The notes beneath the pieces were generated by a model. That model was not told where the DNA came from. It worked only from the letters and a program-made list of their open reading frames with translations, and did no database searches. This document shows positions 1 through 8,108 of a stretch of DNA of 64,000 bases, one piece after another. Position 1 is the stretch's first letter, and each line of letters starts with the position of its first letter. A program made the translations under genes and the position numbers. The stretch comes from Magnetospirillum sp. XM-1 (GTDB lineage Bacteria > Pseudomonadota > Alphaproteobacteria > Rhodospirillales > Magnetospirillaceae), in contig NZ_LN997848.1 in the NCBI RefSeq assembly GCF_001511835.1, positions 3,686,001 to 3,750,000 on the forward strand, written 5' to 3'.

Positions 1-408
1 GTTGATCAGCGACGAGACCAGGACGAAGCGCGCCTGGTCGGGACGGCTTTCCATGGCCTGGCGGGCACGGTCCACCGCGTCGGCGCCTACCGCCTGCGCC
101 TCCTCCAGATGGGAGGCCTCGGCCAGCAGGTTGGATTGGGAATTGAGCAGCGAGGCCAGCTGAACCGCATAGGATTCGGGCTGGGCCTGGGCCAGGGCGC
201 GATAAAGCGCCAGCGATTCCGAGACCGCCAGCAGACCGGCATCGGCGTCGCCGCCGGCGATCTGCAGATTGCCCAATTGCCACAGGCACTCGGCATGGGC
301 GGGATAGATGATACCGGGATCGAATTCCAGGCGGCGGCGGAAGTCGGCGGCCAGGGCGCCTAGGCGCGCAATCTCGGCGCCGGGCTCGGCGGGCGGGGAC
401 GAGGTCAA
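1..408 (-). CDS. TPR-like protein, N-terminal part (runs off left edge)
   Basis: An open frame of 136 codons reads leftward from a TTG start at 408-406 and continues past base 1. TTG is chosen because AGGAG lies eight bases upstream and no ATG is in frame near it. The protein is Ala/Leu-rich and helical (ECLWQLGNLQIAGG, then ALYRALAQAQPESYAVQLA), spaced like tetratricopeptide repeats. It is probably a cytoplasmic scaffold or adaptor, but no partner can be named. The C-terminus is outside the window, so any fused domain is unseen. Confidence 0.6.
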   Translation of the reverse strand, partial: MTSSPPAEPGAEIARLGALAADFRRRLEFDPGIIYPAHAECLWQLGNLQIAGGDADAGLLAVSESLALYRALAQAQPESYAVQLASLLNSQSNLLAEASHLEEAQAVGADAVDRARQAMESRPDQARFVLVSSLIN

Positions 409-493
409 TGGGATTCTCCTTTCGCGAGGCCCCTTCTGGGCCCGGACTCAACCCGAGCGCATGCGCTCGCGAGGGTAGTCTAGGCGCCCAGGG

Positions 494-1303
494 TTAACAC
501 TTCGTTCGAGGCAGGATCTCGATGGATTCAAGACGCCCTTTCAGGCTGAACGTCTTGAAGATCTGCTCGATATCCTCCGCCACGCCGTTGGCGTGATAGT
601 TGAGCGACATCTCGAATTCCGGCAGGGGATCGGTGCTGCCCATGGGGAAGAACGCCATGCGCATGGGCCAGGCCGGCGAATTGAGCAATGGGCTGCTGAT
701 GGTGGCGGGCTGCGGCGCCATGGCACGGCCGATCTGGGCGCTGGTCTCCAGCGCGCCCTCCTCGCCCTGCCCGTCGAACAGCGGCCGCGCCAGGATGCGG
801 CCGCCCTTGTTGGCGGTCTCGATCAGCCGGATGGTGTGGGCGGTGGGAAACAGCGTCCCCTTGGGCAGCTTGATGGTCCGCGCCTCGGGCCTGGTATAGC
901 TGGCGATTCCGCCCTGCCCGACGCCCTTGAGCTTGGCCGAGCCCTCCACCTCCTCGGTCACCTGCCCCTCGCGCGACTGGCGCACCCGGAAGCGGTAATT
1001 GAGGCCGTCCTTGGATTCCCAGCCCAGGAAATCGGTGGTGGTCGCCACCTGCCCACCCTCGGAATAGGCATAGGTGATCACCAGCCGGAATTCGGTGATC
1101 CAGCCGTCGCAGGCGTCGATGAACTGATAGGTCCAGGCGCCGTTGGCGTTGGCCATGCCGCTGCCCGAGCGCGAAGCCGACAATCCCATACGGTAGGTGG
1201 CGCGATGGGAGGCCAGTTCAGCGGCATGAGCCGCCTCGGCCCCGACAATCGCCAATGCGGAGACGAGGCACCCCGACACCACCCCAATACTGCGCTTCAT
1301 CAA
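494..1303 (-). CDS. eipB: EipB-like cell-envelope integrity protein (DUF1849)
   Basis: 269 aa with a signal peptide (basic start MMKR, hydrophobic stretch to about residue 25, AHA-A cleavage site), so exported to the periplasm. The body matches the DUF1849 family, whose Brucella member EipB is a beta-spiral periplasmic protein needed for envelope integrity. That protein has a conserved disulfide between a cysteine near residue 69 and one near the C-terminus. Here Cys65 (in DACDGW) and the final residue Cys269 occupy equivalent places, which supports the assignment. Monocistronic; the gene to the right is divergent. Family assignment is from memory of the fold family, not a search. Confidence 0.8.
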   Translation of the reverse strand: MMKRSIGVVSGCLVSALAIVGAEAAHAAELASHRATYRMGLSASRSGSGMANANGAWTYQFIDACDGWITEFRLVITYAYSEGGQVATTTDFLGWESKDGLNYRFRVRQSREGQVTEEVEGSAKLKGVGQGGIASYTRPEARTIKLPKGTLFPTAHTIRLIETANKGGRILARPLFDGQGEEGALETSAQIGRAMAPQPATISSPLLNSPAWPMRMAFFPMGSTDPLPEFEMSLNYHANGVAEDIEQIFKTFSLKGRLESIEILPRTKC

Positions 1304-1521
1304 ATCCTCCGACGGGAAATCCCGTAATCATTATACACCGCCCGCGTCCGCCCACCAGAACAGACCGGGCCCGGCAGAATTTTCCTGGCCTTCCGGCAGG
1401 ATTTTCCCGCCACGGCGGCTCGCCGCCCGCCGGAACGCCGGTTTTCCGCCGGTTTGGCCTGGCACGCGACCTGCATCTTAAGACATTGGGTTCGGGCCCC
1501 GGCTTTTGGAGGAGGTGGCGA

Positions 1522-1782
1522 ATGACATTCGAATTTTCACCCGACTGGATGGAAGCCCTGCTGCGCGCCCCCGACGTCGCCTCGACCGTCATGGGCACCT
1601 CGCCGCTGATGCCGCCCGCCGCGCCGCCCACCCATCCCGATGCCAGGGAGGTGGCCGCCCTGGTCGGCGAACTGTTCGCCGAAGGCACCTTGTCCGTCGA
1701 ACAGTTCCACACCCTGCTGGCCGCCCCCGAACTGGAACCCTATCGCCACGCCACCCTGCAGCCCGCCGAAAAGACGCCATGA
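1522..1782 (+). CDS. small hypothetical protein with EGTLS motif
   Basis: 86 aa. The start is fixed by GGAGGAGGTGG just upstream of the ATG. There is no signal peptide or membrane segment. Residues 46-64 (ALVGELFAEGTLSVEQFH) are a predicted amphipathic helix-turn-helix strikingly like residues 70-86 of the next gene (THELYMEGTLSWDEFQ). Function unknown. The stop codon overlaps the ATG of the downstream gene (ATGA), so the two are translationally coupled and probably act together. Confidence 0.65.
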   Translation: MTFEFSPDWMEALLRAPDVASTVMGTSPLMPPAAPPTHPDAREVAALVGELFAEGTLSVEQFHTLLAAPELEPYRHATLQPAEKTP

Positions 1783-2264
1783 ATATCGGATCGACCCTTC
1801 TGCGCCTGTTCTCCGACCGCCCGCCGCCCGAAGCGCAGCGCCTGGAGCCGCGCCTGGGCAACGGGGTCGAGAAGCAATCCGCCACTGAGACGCCGCCCGA
1901 GCCCCTGGTCGCCCTGCCGCCGCCCTCGGCCCCGCCCGAGCCGCGCTTCGACCTGCGCAACATCTCGCCCAAGGAATTCGCCGACGTCACCCACGAGCTC
2001 TACATGGAAGGCACCCTGTCCTGGGACGAGTTCCAGATGATCGGCTTCCCCACCGAGCTCCACCCCCGCTACGACGAAACCATCGGCGCCCTGACCGGCG
2101 AACCGGCCCGCCCCGACCACCCCAAGGACATGCTGGCCCGCTGGGAATCCCGCGTCGAATTCGAACGCAAATACAACCCCGACGCCGACCAGGTCCGCAT
2201 CGCCGAGAACGCCCTGGCCAAACTCAACTGGCAAACCCAGCCGCCGGTGAAGATGAGCGCCTGA
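1779..2264 (+). CDS. hypothetical protein with EGTLS motif, partner of upstream gene
   Basis: 161 aa, starting in an ATGA overlap with the preceding gene. The N-terminal 56 residues are Pro/Glu-rich and likely disordered. Residues 60-90 hold the same ELxxEGTLSxxxF element as the small upstream protein, followed by a soluble C-terminal half with many charged residues. No catalytic motif is seen. I do not recognise the family. The shared element suggests that the pair arose by duplication or binds a common partner. Confidence 0.65.
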   Translation: MNIGSTLLRLFSDRPPPEAQRLEPRLGNGVEKQSATETPPEPLVALPPPSAPPEPRFDLRNISPKEFADVTHELYMEGTLSWDEFQMIGFPTELHPRYDETIGALTGEPARPDHPKDMLARWESRVEFERKYNPDADQVRIAENALAKLNWQTQPPVKMSA

Positions 2265-2270
2265 CCCAGG

Positions 2271-2426
2271 CTGTCATCCTGAGCAGCGCGAAGGATCTTT
2301 CACGCACGGCAGGCAGGGGGGGGAGGGACTCCTTCGGAGGCTTCTTGGGCTCCGCCCAAACCCGCCAAAGGGCGCGGCCCTTTGGGAACCTCGGATTTAG
2401 GCCGAATAAGCTCTTAGACATATCTT
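2271..2426. repeat. intergenic palindrome cluster with dispersed GTCATCC element
   Basis: Starts with CTGTCATCCTGAG..GAAGGATC, an element that recurs near 3447, 3509 and 21415. It continues with two perfect hairpins: TTGGGC-TCC-GCCCAA (2345-2359) and CCAAAGGG-cgcgg-CCCTTTGG (2365-2385). It lies between convergent genes and may terminate both. Confidence 0.55.
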
Positions 2427-3110
2427 TCAAGCAGCTTGGACACGCGCCATCAACGCCGCCTTCAAAACCTGAAGCGGAGAGCGGCCGTCATTGAGCCGCT
2501 CAAGCCACCACTCCGTTTTCCTTTGCAGGCCATCCGCAACGGGCCCCGCACGGTAACGTCCCAATGAAACTGATAGTAATCCGACGGCGTTTCCAGACTC
2601 AAATATTGAGTCTGCACTCCGTAACGACGACGCCGCAAAGATCACTTTCAATATGTCATTACCAATAAAATCTAGCTGCGCCTCCACAGAATTATTCATT
2701 AAGTTAAATACAGGCTGCCTAGCATACGCCATTGGATCACTGAAGTTTGTTTTTGTATCAATCACAGCGGCGACCAACTCAACCGGCAACAGGGGATAAC
2801 CATCATGAGCAGAAGCCGGAGGAGGTATATCGCACCCCACTACAGGAATTTTATGGATGATGATATCCCAACTCCTTGAGCGAACACCTTCACGCTCACG
2901 CCTAAATATCTGGGACGGGCCAGAAATACACCATCCTGATGGCAGCCAATCGCGGATCATCTGTTTTACTCTAGCTTCCATCCAAGGCCCAACAACAGGC
3001 ATTCCTTGATGCAAGCTGGTCATTACTGATCTGAGATCATGGCAGAACTGTAATGTCTCCACATCATCAATCTCTTGGGTCTGTAATGAAATGCGGTGAA
3101 GATCTATCAT
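2427..3110 (-). CDS. DUF6602-like protein, possible PD-(D/E)xK nuclease fold
   Basis: 227 aa from the ATG at 3110; the frame is open further upstream but those residues lack protein character. Residues 44-62 look like the helical start of DUF6602-type proteins. The core then follows: SWDIII (Asp82), then VELVAAVIDTKT with Glu111, Asp118 and Lys120, an arrangement typical of PD-(D/E)xK nuclease folds. Such proteins often sit in defence or mobile contexts, but their function is unproven. GC and codon use are lower than in the flanking genes, suggesting transfer. A broken antitoxin-like gene lies just upstream. No clear Shine-Dalgarno is seen, so the start is uncertain. Confidence 0.6.
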   Translation of the reverse strand: MIDLHRISLQTQEIDDVETLQFCHDLRSVMTSLHQGMPVVGPWMEARVKQMIRDWLPSGWCISGPSQIFRREREGVRSRSWDIIIHKIPVVGCDIPPPASAHDGYPLLPVELVAAVIDTKTNFSDPMAYARQPVFNLMNNSVEAQLDFIGNDILKVIFAASSLRSADSIFESGNAVGLLSVSLGRYRAGPVADGLQRKTEWWLERLNDGRSPLQVLKAALMARVQAA

Positions 3111-3147
3111 TGCATCGGTCCCATCACGACCACTCAGATCAATCCCC

Positions 3148-3375
3148 CTACACCAACGTCTCTTCAACAATCCTCGGATTGCGGTCCTGCATGGCCAGCA
3201 GCACACGGGCGGGCGGGGCCTTCCGGAGTGCGGCGGCGGATGGCGGAGACGTCCGTCTGGGCGAAAATGTGAAGCACCAGGTCGGCAACCGCCCCCCCTG
3301 GGCATGGACCAGGGCTTCGCCCAGGCCCTGCATGATCCTTTCGGCAGCGCTACCCATCACTCTTGCTCTCTCCAT
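3148..3375 (-). pseudogene. relic of a HigA-type XRE antitoxin
   Basis: The frame opens MGSAAERIMQGLGEAL, the usual start of HigA-like antitoxins, and ends RVLLAMQDRNPRIVEETL, the usual tail. Between them the expected sequence (TDVSAIRRRTPEGPAR) is in the +1 frame, entered at a run of seven G and left again at GCCCGCCCG. The helix-turn-helix itself is missing. Two frameshifts plus a deletion make this a pseudogene unless the G-run is a sequencing error, and the missing HTH would remain even then. No toxin gene is adjacent. Confidence 0.45.
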
Positions 3376-3606
3376 TCCGCACTACGCCCATAAAAATGGC
3401 ATACGCCAACCGCATACACGGATCAATGGCATCCTCCATTTGCCATGTTATCCCGAGCGAAGCCGATGGATCTCCGCCTGAATCGACCCGAACACCATGG
3501 AGCAGGATGAGATCCCTCCTCCCGATGGTCGTCGGGATGACAGCTCGCCACAACTCTCTCCAACCAACGGGCTCCCAAACTTTGGCGGGCATGGGCAGCG
3601 CCCATG
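3376..3606. repeat. gene-free stretch with two dispersed GTCATCC-type elements
   Basis: No convincing coding frame. It holds a copy of the GTTATCCCGAG..GGATCT element at about 3447-3474 and an inverted one (GATCCCTCC..GGGATGACAG) at about 3509-3543, bracketing a short spacer like a mobile palindrome. Confidence 0.4.
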
Positions 3607-3632
3607 AAAAAGGGGGCCATGAAGGCCCCCTT
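3607..3632 (-). terminator. rho-independent terminator of aspS
   Basis: Stem GGGGGCC (3612-3618) / GGCCCCC (3624-3630) with a five-base loop, extended by A-T pairs. Read on the minus strand it is followed by TTTTT. It starts 28 bases after the aspS stop. Confidence 0.85.
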
Positions 3633-3659
3633 CCTCACTTCGACAGGACGGAAGGGCCC

Positions 3660-5456
3660 TCAGCCCTCCTTCACTTCTTTCTTCGGCTTGGGCAGGTCCA
3701 CCTTGAGGTGGAGCTCGCGCAGGCGTTCCATGGTGACCTCGGCGGGGGCCTGCATCAGGAGGTCCTGGGCCTGCTGGTTCATGGGGAACAGGATGATCTC
3801 GCGGATGTTGGGCTGGTCGGCCAGCAGCATGACGATGCGGTCGACGCCGGGGGCCGAGCCGCCGTGGGGCGGCGCGCCGAACTTGAAGGCGTTGAGCATG
3901 CCGCCGAAATGCTCTTCCACGTGGGCGGCGGAATAGCCGGCGATCTCGAAGGCCTTGTACATGATGTCGGGGCGGTGGTTACGGATGGCGCCCGACGACA
4001 GTTCGACGCCGTTGCAGATGATGTCGTACTGGAAGGCCTTGATGGTCAGCGGGTCCTGGTTGAGGAGCGCGTCCATCTCGCCCTGGGGCATGGAGAACGG
4101 GTTGTGGGAGAACTCGACCAGGCCGGTTTCCTCGTTCAGCTCGTACATGGGGAAGTCCACGGTCCAGCAGAACTTGAAGACGTCCTTTTCCAGCAGGTCC
4201 AGCTCGTTGCCGATCTTGGTGCGGACCGCGCCGGCGAACTTGGCGGCGGGCAGTTCCTTGTCGCAGGCGAAGAACACCGCATCGCCGTCCTTGAGGTTGG
4301 CGGCGGCCTTGATGGCCTCGACCCGGGCGGGCTCCAGGTTCTTGGCGATCGGTCCTTTCGGACCGTCGGCGGCGAACTGGATGTAGCCCAGGCCGCCGGC
4401 GCCGTTCTCGCGCGCCCAGTCGTTCAGCTTGTCGAACCACGAGCGCGGCTGGCCGGCGGCACCCGGCGCGGGAATGGCGCGCACCACGTTGCCCTTGTCC
4501 ACCAGCTTGGCGAACAGGCCGAAGCCGGAACCCCGGAAGGGCTCGGTCACGTCGGCGATGACGATGGGATTGCGCAGGTCGGGCTTGTCCGAGCCGTATT
4601 TCAGCATGGCGTCGGCATAGGTGATGCGGGGGAACGGCGCCGGGGTGACGGCGCGGCCCTTGCCGAATTCCTTGAACACGCCTTCCAGCACCGGCTCGAT
4701 GGCGTTGAACACGTCGTCCTGGGTCACGTAGCTCATCTCGAAGTCGAGCTGGTAGAACTCGCCCGGCGAGCGGTCGGCGCGGCCGGCCTCGTCACGGAAG
4801 CAGGGCGCGATCTGGAAGTACTTGTCGAAGCCGGCGACCATGAGCAGCTGCTTGAACTGCTGCGGCGCCTGGGGCAGGGCGTAGAACTTGCCGGGATGCA
4901 GACGGCTCGGCACCAGGTAGTCGCGGGCGCCTTCCGGGCTGCTGGCGGTCAGGATCGGGGTCTGGAACTCGGTGAAGCCCTGGCCGATCATGGCCTGGCG
5001 CAGATAAGCGATCACGCGCGAGCGCAGCATCATGTTGGCGTGGACGTCCTCGCGGCGCAGGTCGAGGAAGCGATACTTGAGGCGCATGTCCTCGGGGTAT
5101 TCCTGGTCGCCGGCCACCTGGATGGGCAGCACGTCGGCGATGGACTGGATCTCGATCTCGGAGACCTGCATCTCGATCTCGCCGGTGGGCAGGCGGGGAT
5201 TGACGGTCTCGGCCGAGCGCTTGACCACCTTGCCGGTGACGGTGATGACACTTTCGGGCCGGGCCTTCTCCAGGGTGGCGAACACCGGGCTGGAGATGTC
5301 GATGACGCACTGGGTCAGGCCGTAATGGTCGCGCAGGTCGACGAACAGCAGATTGCCGTGGTCGCGCTTGCGATGAACCCAGCCGGACAGCCGAGCCTGG
5401 ATGCCGGCATCCGCCGCCTTCAACTGACCGCAGGTGTGTGACCGATAGACGTGCAT
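3660..5456 (-). CDS. aspS: aspartyl-tRNA synthetase
   Basis: 598 aa, the normal length for bacterial-type AspRS. It charges tRNA-Asp with aspartate in the cytoplasm. In order: OB-fold anticodon-binding domain ([10 protein letters not shown] near residue 25), class II motif 1 region ([18 protein letters not shown]), motif 2 ([10 protein letters not shown]), inserted GAD domain, and motif 3 ending in GVDRIVMLL. The start MHVYRSH is chosen because the family begins there and GAGGG precedes it. His33 in the RDHG loop is the residue associated with non-discriminating enzymes in other proteobacteria, so it may also make Asp-tRNA-Asn for a GatCAB route. That is inference from one residue. Confidence 0.97.
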   Translation of the reverse strand: MHVYRSHTCGQLKAADAGIQARLSGWVHRKRDHGNLLFVDLRDHYGLTQCVIDISSPVFATLEKARPESVITVTGKVVKRSAETVNPRLPTGEIEMQVSEIEIQSIADVLPIQVAGDQEYPEDMRLKYRFLDLRREDVHANMMLRSRVIAYLRQAMIGQGFTEFQTPILTASSPEGARDYLVPSRLHPGKFYALPQAPQQFKQLLMVAGFDKYFQIAPCFRDEAGRADRSPGEFYQLDFEMSYVTQDDVFNAIEPVLEGVFKEFGKGRAVTPAPFPRITYADAMLKYGSDKPDLRNPIVIADVTEPFRGSGFGLFAKLVDKGNVVRAIPAPGAAGQPRSWFDKLNDWARENGAGGLGYIQFAADGPKGPIAKNLEPARVEAIKAAANLKDGDAVFFACDKELPAAKFAGAVRTKIGNELDLLEKDVFKFCWTVDFPMYELNEETGLVEFSHNPFSMPQGEMDALLNQDPLTIKAFQYDIICNGVELSSGAIRNHRPDIMYKAFEIAGYSAAHVEEHFGGMLNAFKFGAPPHGGSAPGVDRIVMLLADQPNIREIILFPMNQQAQDLLMQAPAEVTMERLRELHLKVDLPKPKKEVKEG

Positions 5457-5640
5457 GAAACCCTCGTACGCGATGCGCCAATTCAAAGCGGGAAGAAGGC
5501 ATCCCGGGCCATATTTTGTCAAGGCGGGATAACCCATTATTTACGAGTCGGGCAGCAAACTCGTTCTTGCCCCCCGGCCGGAGCGTGGACGGGATGCCGG
5601 CGACCAGAAGGTTCGTCGAATCTTGCCAGGATGGTGAGCC

Positions 5641-6234
5641 ATGACCCACAACGCCACAGGTATGCGCGCCCTTCTGCGCAATCTCGATTCCCGCAGCCGC
5701 GACGTGGTCGCCCGCACCCTTGGGGTGCTGGGCTGCCGGACGCTACGCGTCTCGGACCAGGACGACCCCCTGGACGATTCCGAGATGATCGATCTTCTGG
5801 TGATGGACGCAGATTCCGACGTGGAGGCCACCTGCGCCATGGTCCGCGACATGCGCAGGGGGGTGGGGACCGAGAACGCCTTCGCGGTGACGGTGCTGAT
5901 GACCTCGCTGGCCCAGACCGAGCATCTGGCCCGCCTGCTCGATTGCGGCCCCGACGCCATTTTGGAAAAGCCCGTCGATCCGGTGAAGGTCGCCGAGCGT
6001 ATCACCGAGCTGACCCGCAAGCGCCGCTGCTTTGTGGTCACCGAGACCTATGTGGGCCCCGACCGCCGGGCGCGGGGCATGCGTCCCGGCTCGCCGCCCG
6101 CCGCCCGCGTTCCGGTGCCCAATCCCCTGCGTGAGACCACGCTGTCGGGCATGAGCCGCGACGAGTTGCGCGACCTGATCCGCATGACCCGCGAAGCCCT
6201 GGACCGCAAGCGTGCGGGATACGCCGCCGCTTGA
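5641..6234 (+). CDS. atypical receiver-domain protein with YxGPDRR tail
   Basis: 197 aa cytoplasmic protein. Residues 9-125 fold like a CheY receiver: phosphoacceptor candidate Asp56 (LLVMDADS), switch threonine/serine region VLMTS and Lys110 in EKPVDP. The usual N-terminal acidic pair that binds Mg2+ is absent (LLRNLDSRSRD), so phosphorylation may be weak or lost. After it comes YVGPDRR (137-143), a motif common in alphaproteobacterial receiver proteins whose role is unclear, then a helical tail. No DNA-binding output. It stands alone between aspS and rnd, so no cognate kinase is evident. Confidence 0.8.
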   Translation: MTHNATGMRALLRNLDSRSRDVVARTLGVLGCRTLRVSDQDDPLDDSEMIDLLVMDADSDVEATCAMVRDMRRGVGTENAFAVTVLMTSLAQTEHLARLLDCGPDAILEKPVDPVKVAERITELTRKRRCFVVTETYVGPDRRARGMRPGSPPAARVPVPNPLRETTLSGMSRDELRDLIRMTREALDRKRAGYAAA

Positions 6235-6283
6235 GAAGCCGCCCGCTTGCCGGATCGCCCGCCAGGGTGTATCTGTGGCAGCC

Positions 6284-7477
6284 ATGCCGATGATCTCCGA
6301 CACCGTGTCGCTTGCGGCTTTTTGCCGCCGACTGAAATCCGCCCCGTTCGTCACCGTCGACACCGAATTCATGCGGGAGAAGACGTACTGGCCGCAGCTC
6401 TGCCTGGTGCAGGTCGCCGGCCCCGACGAGGCACGCGCCATCGATCCCCTGGCCCCGGGCATGGACCTGGCGCCGCTGTTCGAGCTGATGGCCGACACCA
6501 ACGTCTTGAAGGTGTTCCACGCCGCCCGCCAGGACGTGGAAATCTTCCTGCATCTGGCCGACGCCATCCCGACCCCCATCTTCGACACCCAGATCGCCGC
6601 CATGGTCTGCGGCTTCGGCGACGCGGTGGGCTACGAGACCCTGGCCTCGCAGCTGGCCAAGGCCCGCATCGACAAATCCATGCGCTTCACCGACTGGTCC
6701 ATGCGCCCGCTGTCGGAAAAGCAGGTCCAGTACGCCCTGGCCGACGTCACCCATCTGCGCGTCGCCTACGAGAAGCTGGTGCGCAAGCTGGAAAAGAACG
6801 GCCGCATCGAATGGCTGGCCGAGGAAATGGCCCTGCTGACCGAGCCCGGCACCTACCGGGTGGACCCGGAGAACGCCTGGCGGCGGTTGAAGCCCCGCTC
6901 CACCTCGCCCCGCTTCCTGGGCGTCCTGAAGGAACTGGCCGCCTGGCGCGAGCGCGAGGCCCAGGAGCGCGACCTGCCGCGCCAGCGCATCCTGCGTGAC
7001 GAGACCCTGACCGAGATCGCCGCCCACCATCCCACCGACACGGCCGAGCTGGGCCGCACGCGCGGCATCGGCAAGGGCCTGGTGGAGGGCAAGATGGGCC
7101 TGGCCATCCTCGACGCGGTCAAGCGCGGCATGGCGCTGCCCGAATCCGACTGCCCCAAGCCCGGCGACCGGGTGGAAGTGCCCAAGGGCCTGGGACCGGT
7201 GGTCGAGCTCTTGAAGGTGCTGCTCAAGATGAAGTGCGACGAGCACGGGGTGGCGGGCAAGCTGATCGCCAATTCCGCCGACATCGACGCCATCGCCGCC
7301 GACGACGATGCCGACGTCCCCGCCCTGCACGGCTGGCGGCGCGAGCTGTTCGGCGAGGACGCGCTGAGGCTCAAGCACGGCCGCCTGGGCCTGGGCTTCT
7401 GCACCGACGGAAGGCGGCTGCGCACCGTGCCCATCGAGCCGGTGGAAGCGTGTACCGAGCCGGCGGCGGCCGACTGA
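6284..7477 (+). CDS. rnd: ribonuclease D
   Basis: 397 aa; 3'-5' exoribonuclease trimming tRNA precursors. The DEDD exonuclease domain fills about residues 5-180: VDTEF (Asp26, Glu28), HAARQDVEIF and YALADVTHL supply the metal-binding acids. It is followed by an HRDC domain (about 210-290). The start at MPMISD is preferred over longer frames because family homology begins there. The stop lies one base before the TTG start of the next gene, so the two are probably co-transcribed. Confidence 0.93.
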   Translation: MPMISDTVSLAAFCRRLKSAPFVTVDTEFMREKTYWPQLCLVQVAGPDEARAIDPLAPGMDLAPLFELMADTNVLKVFHAARQDVEIFLHLADAIPTPIFDTQIAAMVCGFGDAVGYETLASQLAKARIDKSMRFTDWSMRPLSEKQVQYALADVTHLRVAYEKLVRKLEKNGRIEWLAEEMALLTEPGTYRVDPENAWRRLKPRSTSPRFLGVLKELAAWREREAQERDLPRQRILRDETLTEIAAHHPTDTAELGRTRGIGKGLVEGKMGLAILDAVKRGMALPESDCPKPGDRVEVPKGLGPVVELLKVLLKMKCDEHGVAGKLIANSADIDAIAADDDADVPALHGWRRELFGEDALRLKHGRLGLGFCTDGRRLRTVPIEPVEACTEPAAAD

Positions 7478-7478
7478 C

Positions 7479-8108
7479 TTGGCCGGGCTCGGTTATTCCG
7501 ACGCCAAACGCCGGGCCGCCCAGGCCGCAACCGAAGCCTTTAATCAGGGCAGGGGGCTGGCCGCGGCCGCCCGCGCCGCCATCGCCGCCACCGATTCCTT
7601 CTTCGATCAGGTCCGCCGGGCGCTGAACCTGGATGAACAGGTGAAGCGCCAGGCCTGCGCCGCCGGCTGCGCCTGGTGCTGCCATCAGATCGTCGCCGTC
7701 TCGGCGGCCGAGCTGGAGCTGGTGGCCGAAGCCATCGCCGCCAAGGAACCGCAAGCCCGCGCCGCCATCGCCGCCCGCGCCAGGGAAGCGGCGGCCAAGG
7801 GCGCCGGCCTCGACCAGCGGCAATGGTGGGCGGCGCGCATCCGCTGTCCGCTGCTGGAAGACGACGGGCTGTGCGGCATCCACGAATCCCGGCCGCTGCC
7901 CTGCCGCGCCCATAATTCCGCCGATGCCAACGCCTGCCGCCGCTCCTTCGAGGGCGAGGCGGTGCGCACCCCCGTCCTGGCGGCGCAGCAGGGCGTCTGG
8001 GCCCATGGCCAGATGGGGCTGCTGGATGCCTTGGCGGCCGGCGGCTGGGAAGCCGCGCCGCTCAATCTCGCCCTGGCGCTGAACGCCGGCCTCAGCCGCC
8101 GCCCGTGA
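7479..8108 (+). CDS. YkgJ-family cysteine-cluster protein
   Basis: 209 aa, TTG start directly after the rnd stop. Contains the YkgJ/CxxCxxCC-type metal-binding pattern: CAAGCAWCCHQ near residue 60, then RCPLLEDDGLCGIHESRPLPCR near 130. Such proteins are thought to bind zinc or an Fe-S cluster; their role is unknown. The N-terminal third is Ala-rich and helical. The 3' end overlaps by 17 bases the 3' end of the convergent kinase gene. Confidence 0.8.
   Translation: MAGLGYSDAKRRAAQAATEAFNQGRGLAAAARAAIAATDSFFDQVRRALNLDEQVKRQACAAGCAWCCHQIVAVSAAELELVAEAIAAKEPQARAAIAARAREAAAKGAGLDQRQWWAARIRCPLLEDDGLCGIHESRPLPCRAHNSADANACRRSFEGEAVRTPVLAAQQGVWAHGQMGLLDALAAGGWEAAPLNLALALNAGLSRRP

Noticed and set aside
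3363..5441. 692-codon plus-strand frame opposite aspS
   Set aside because: It is the antisense shadow of a clear AspRS gene; composition is His/Gly/Val-rich as expected from reversed high-GC codons.
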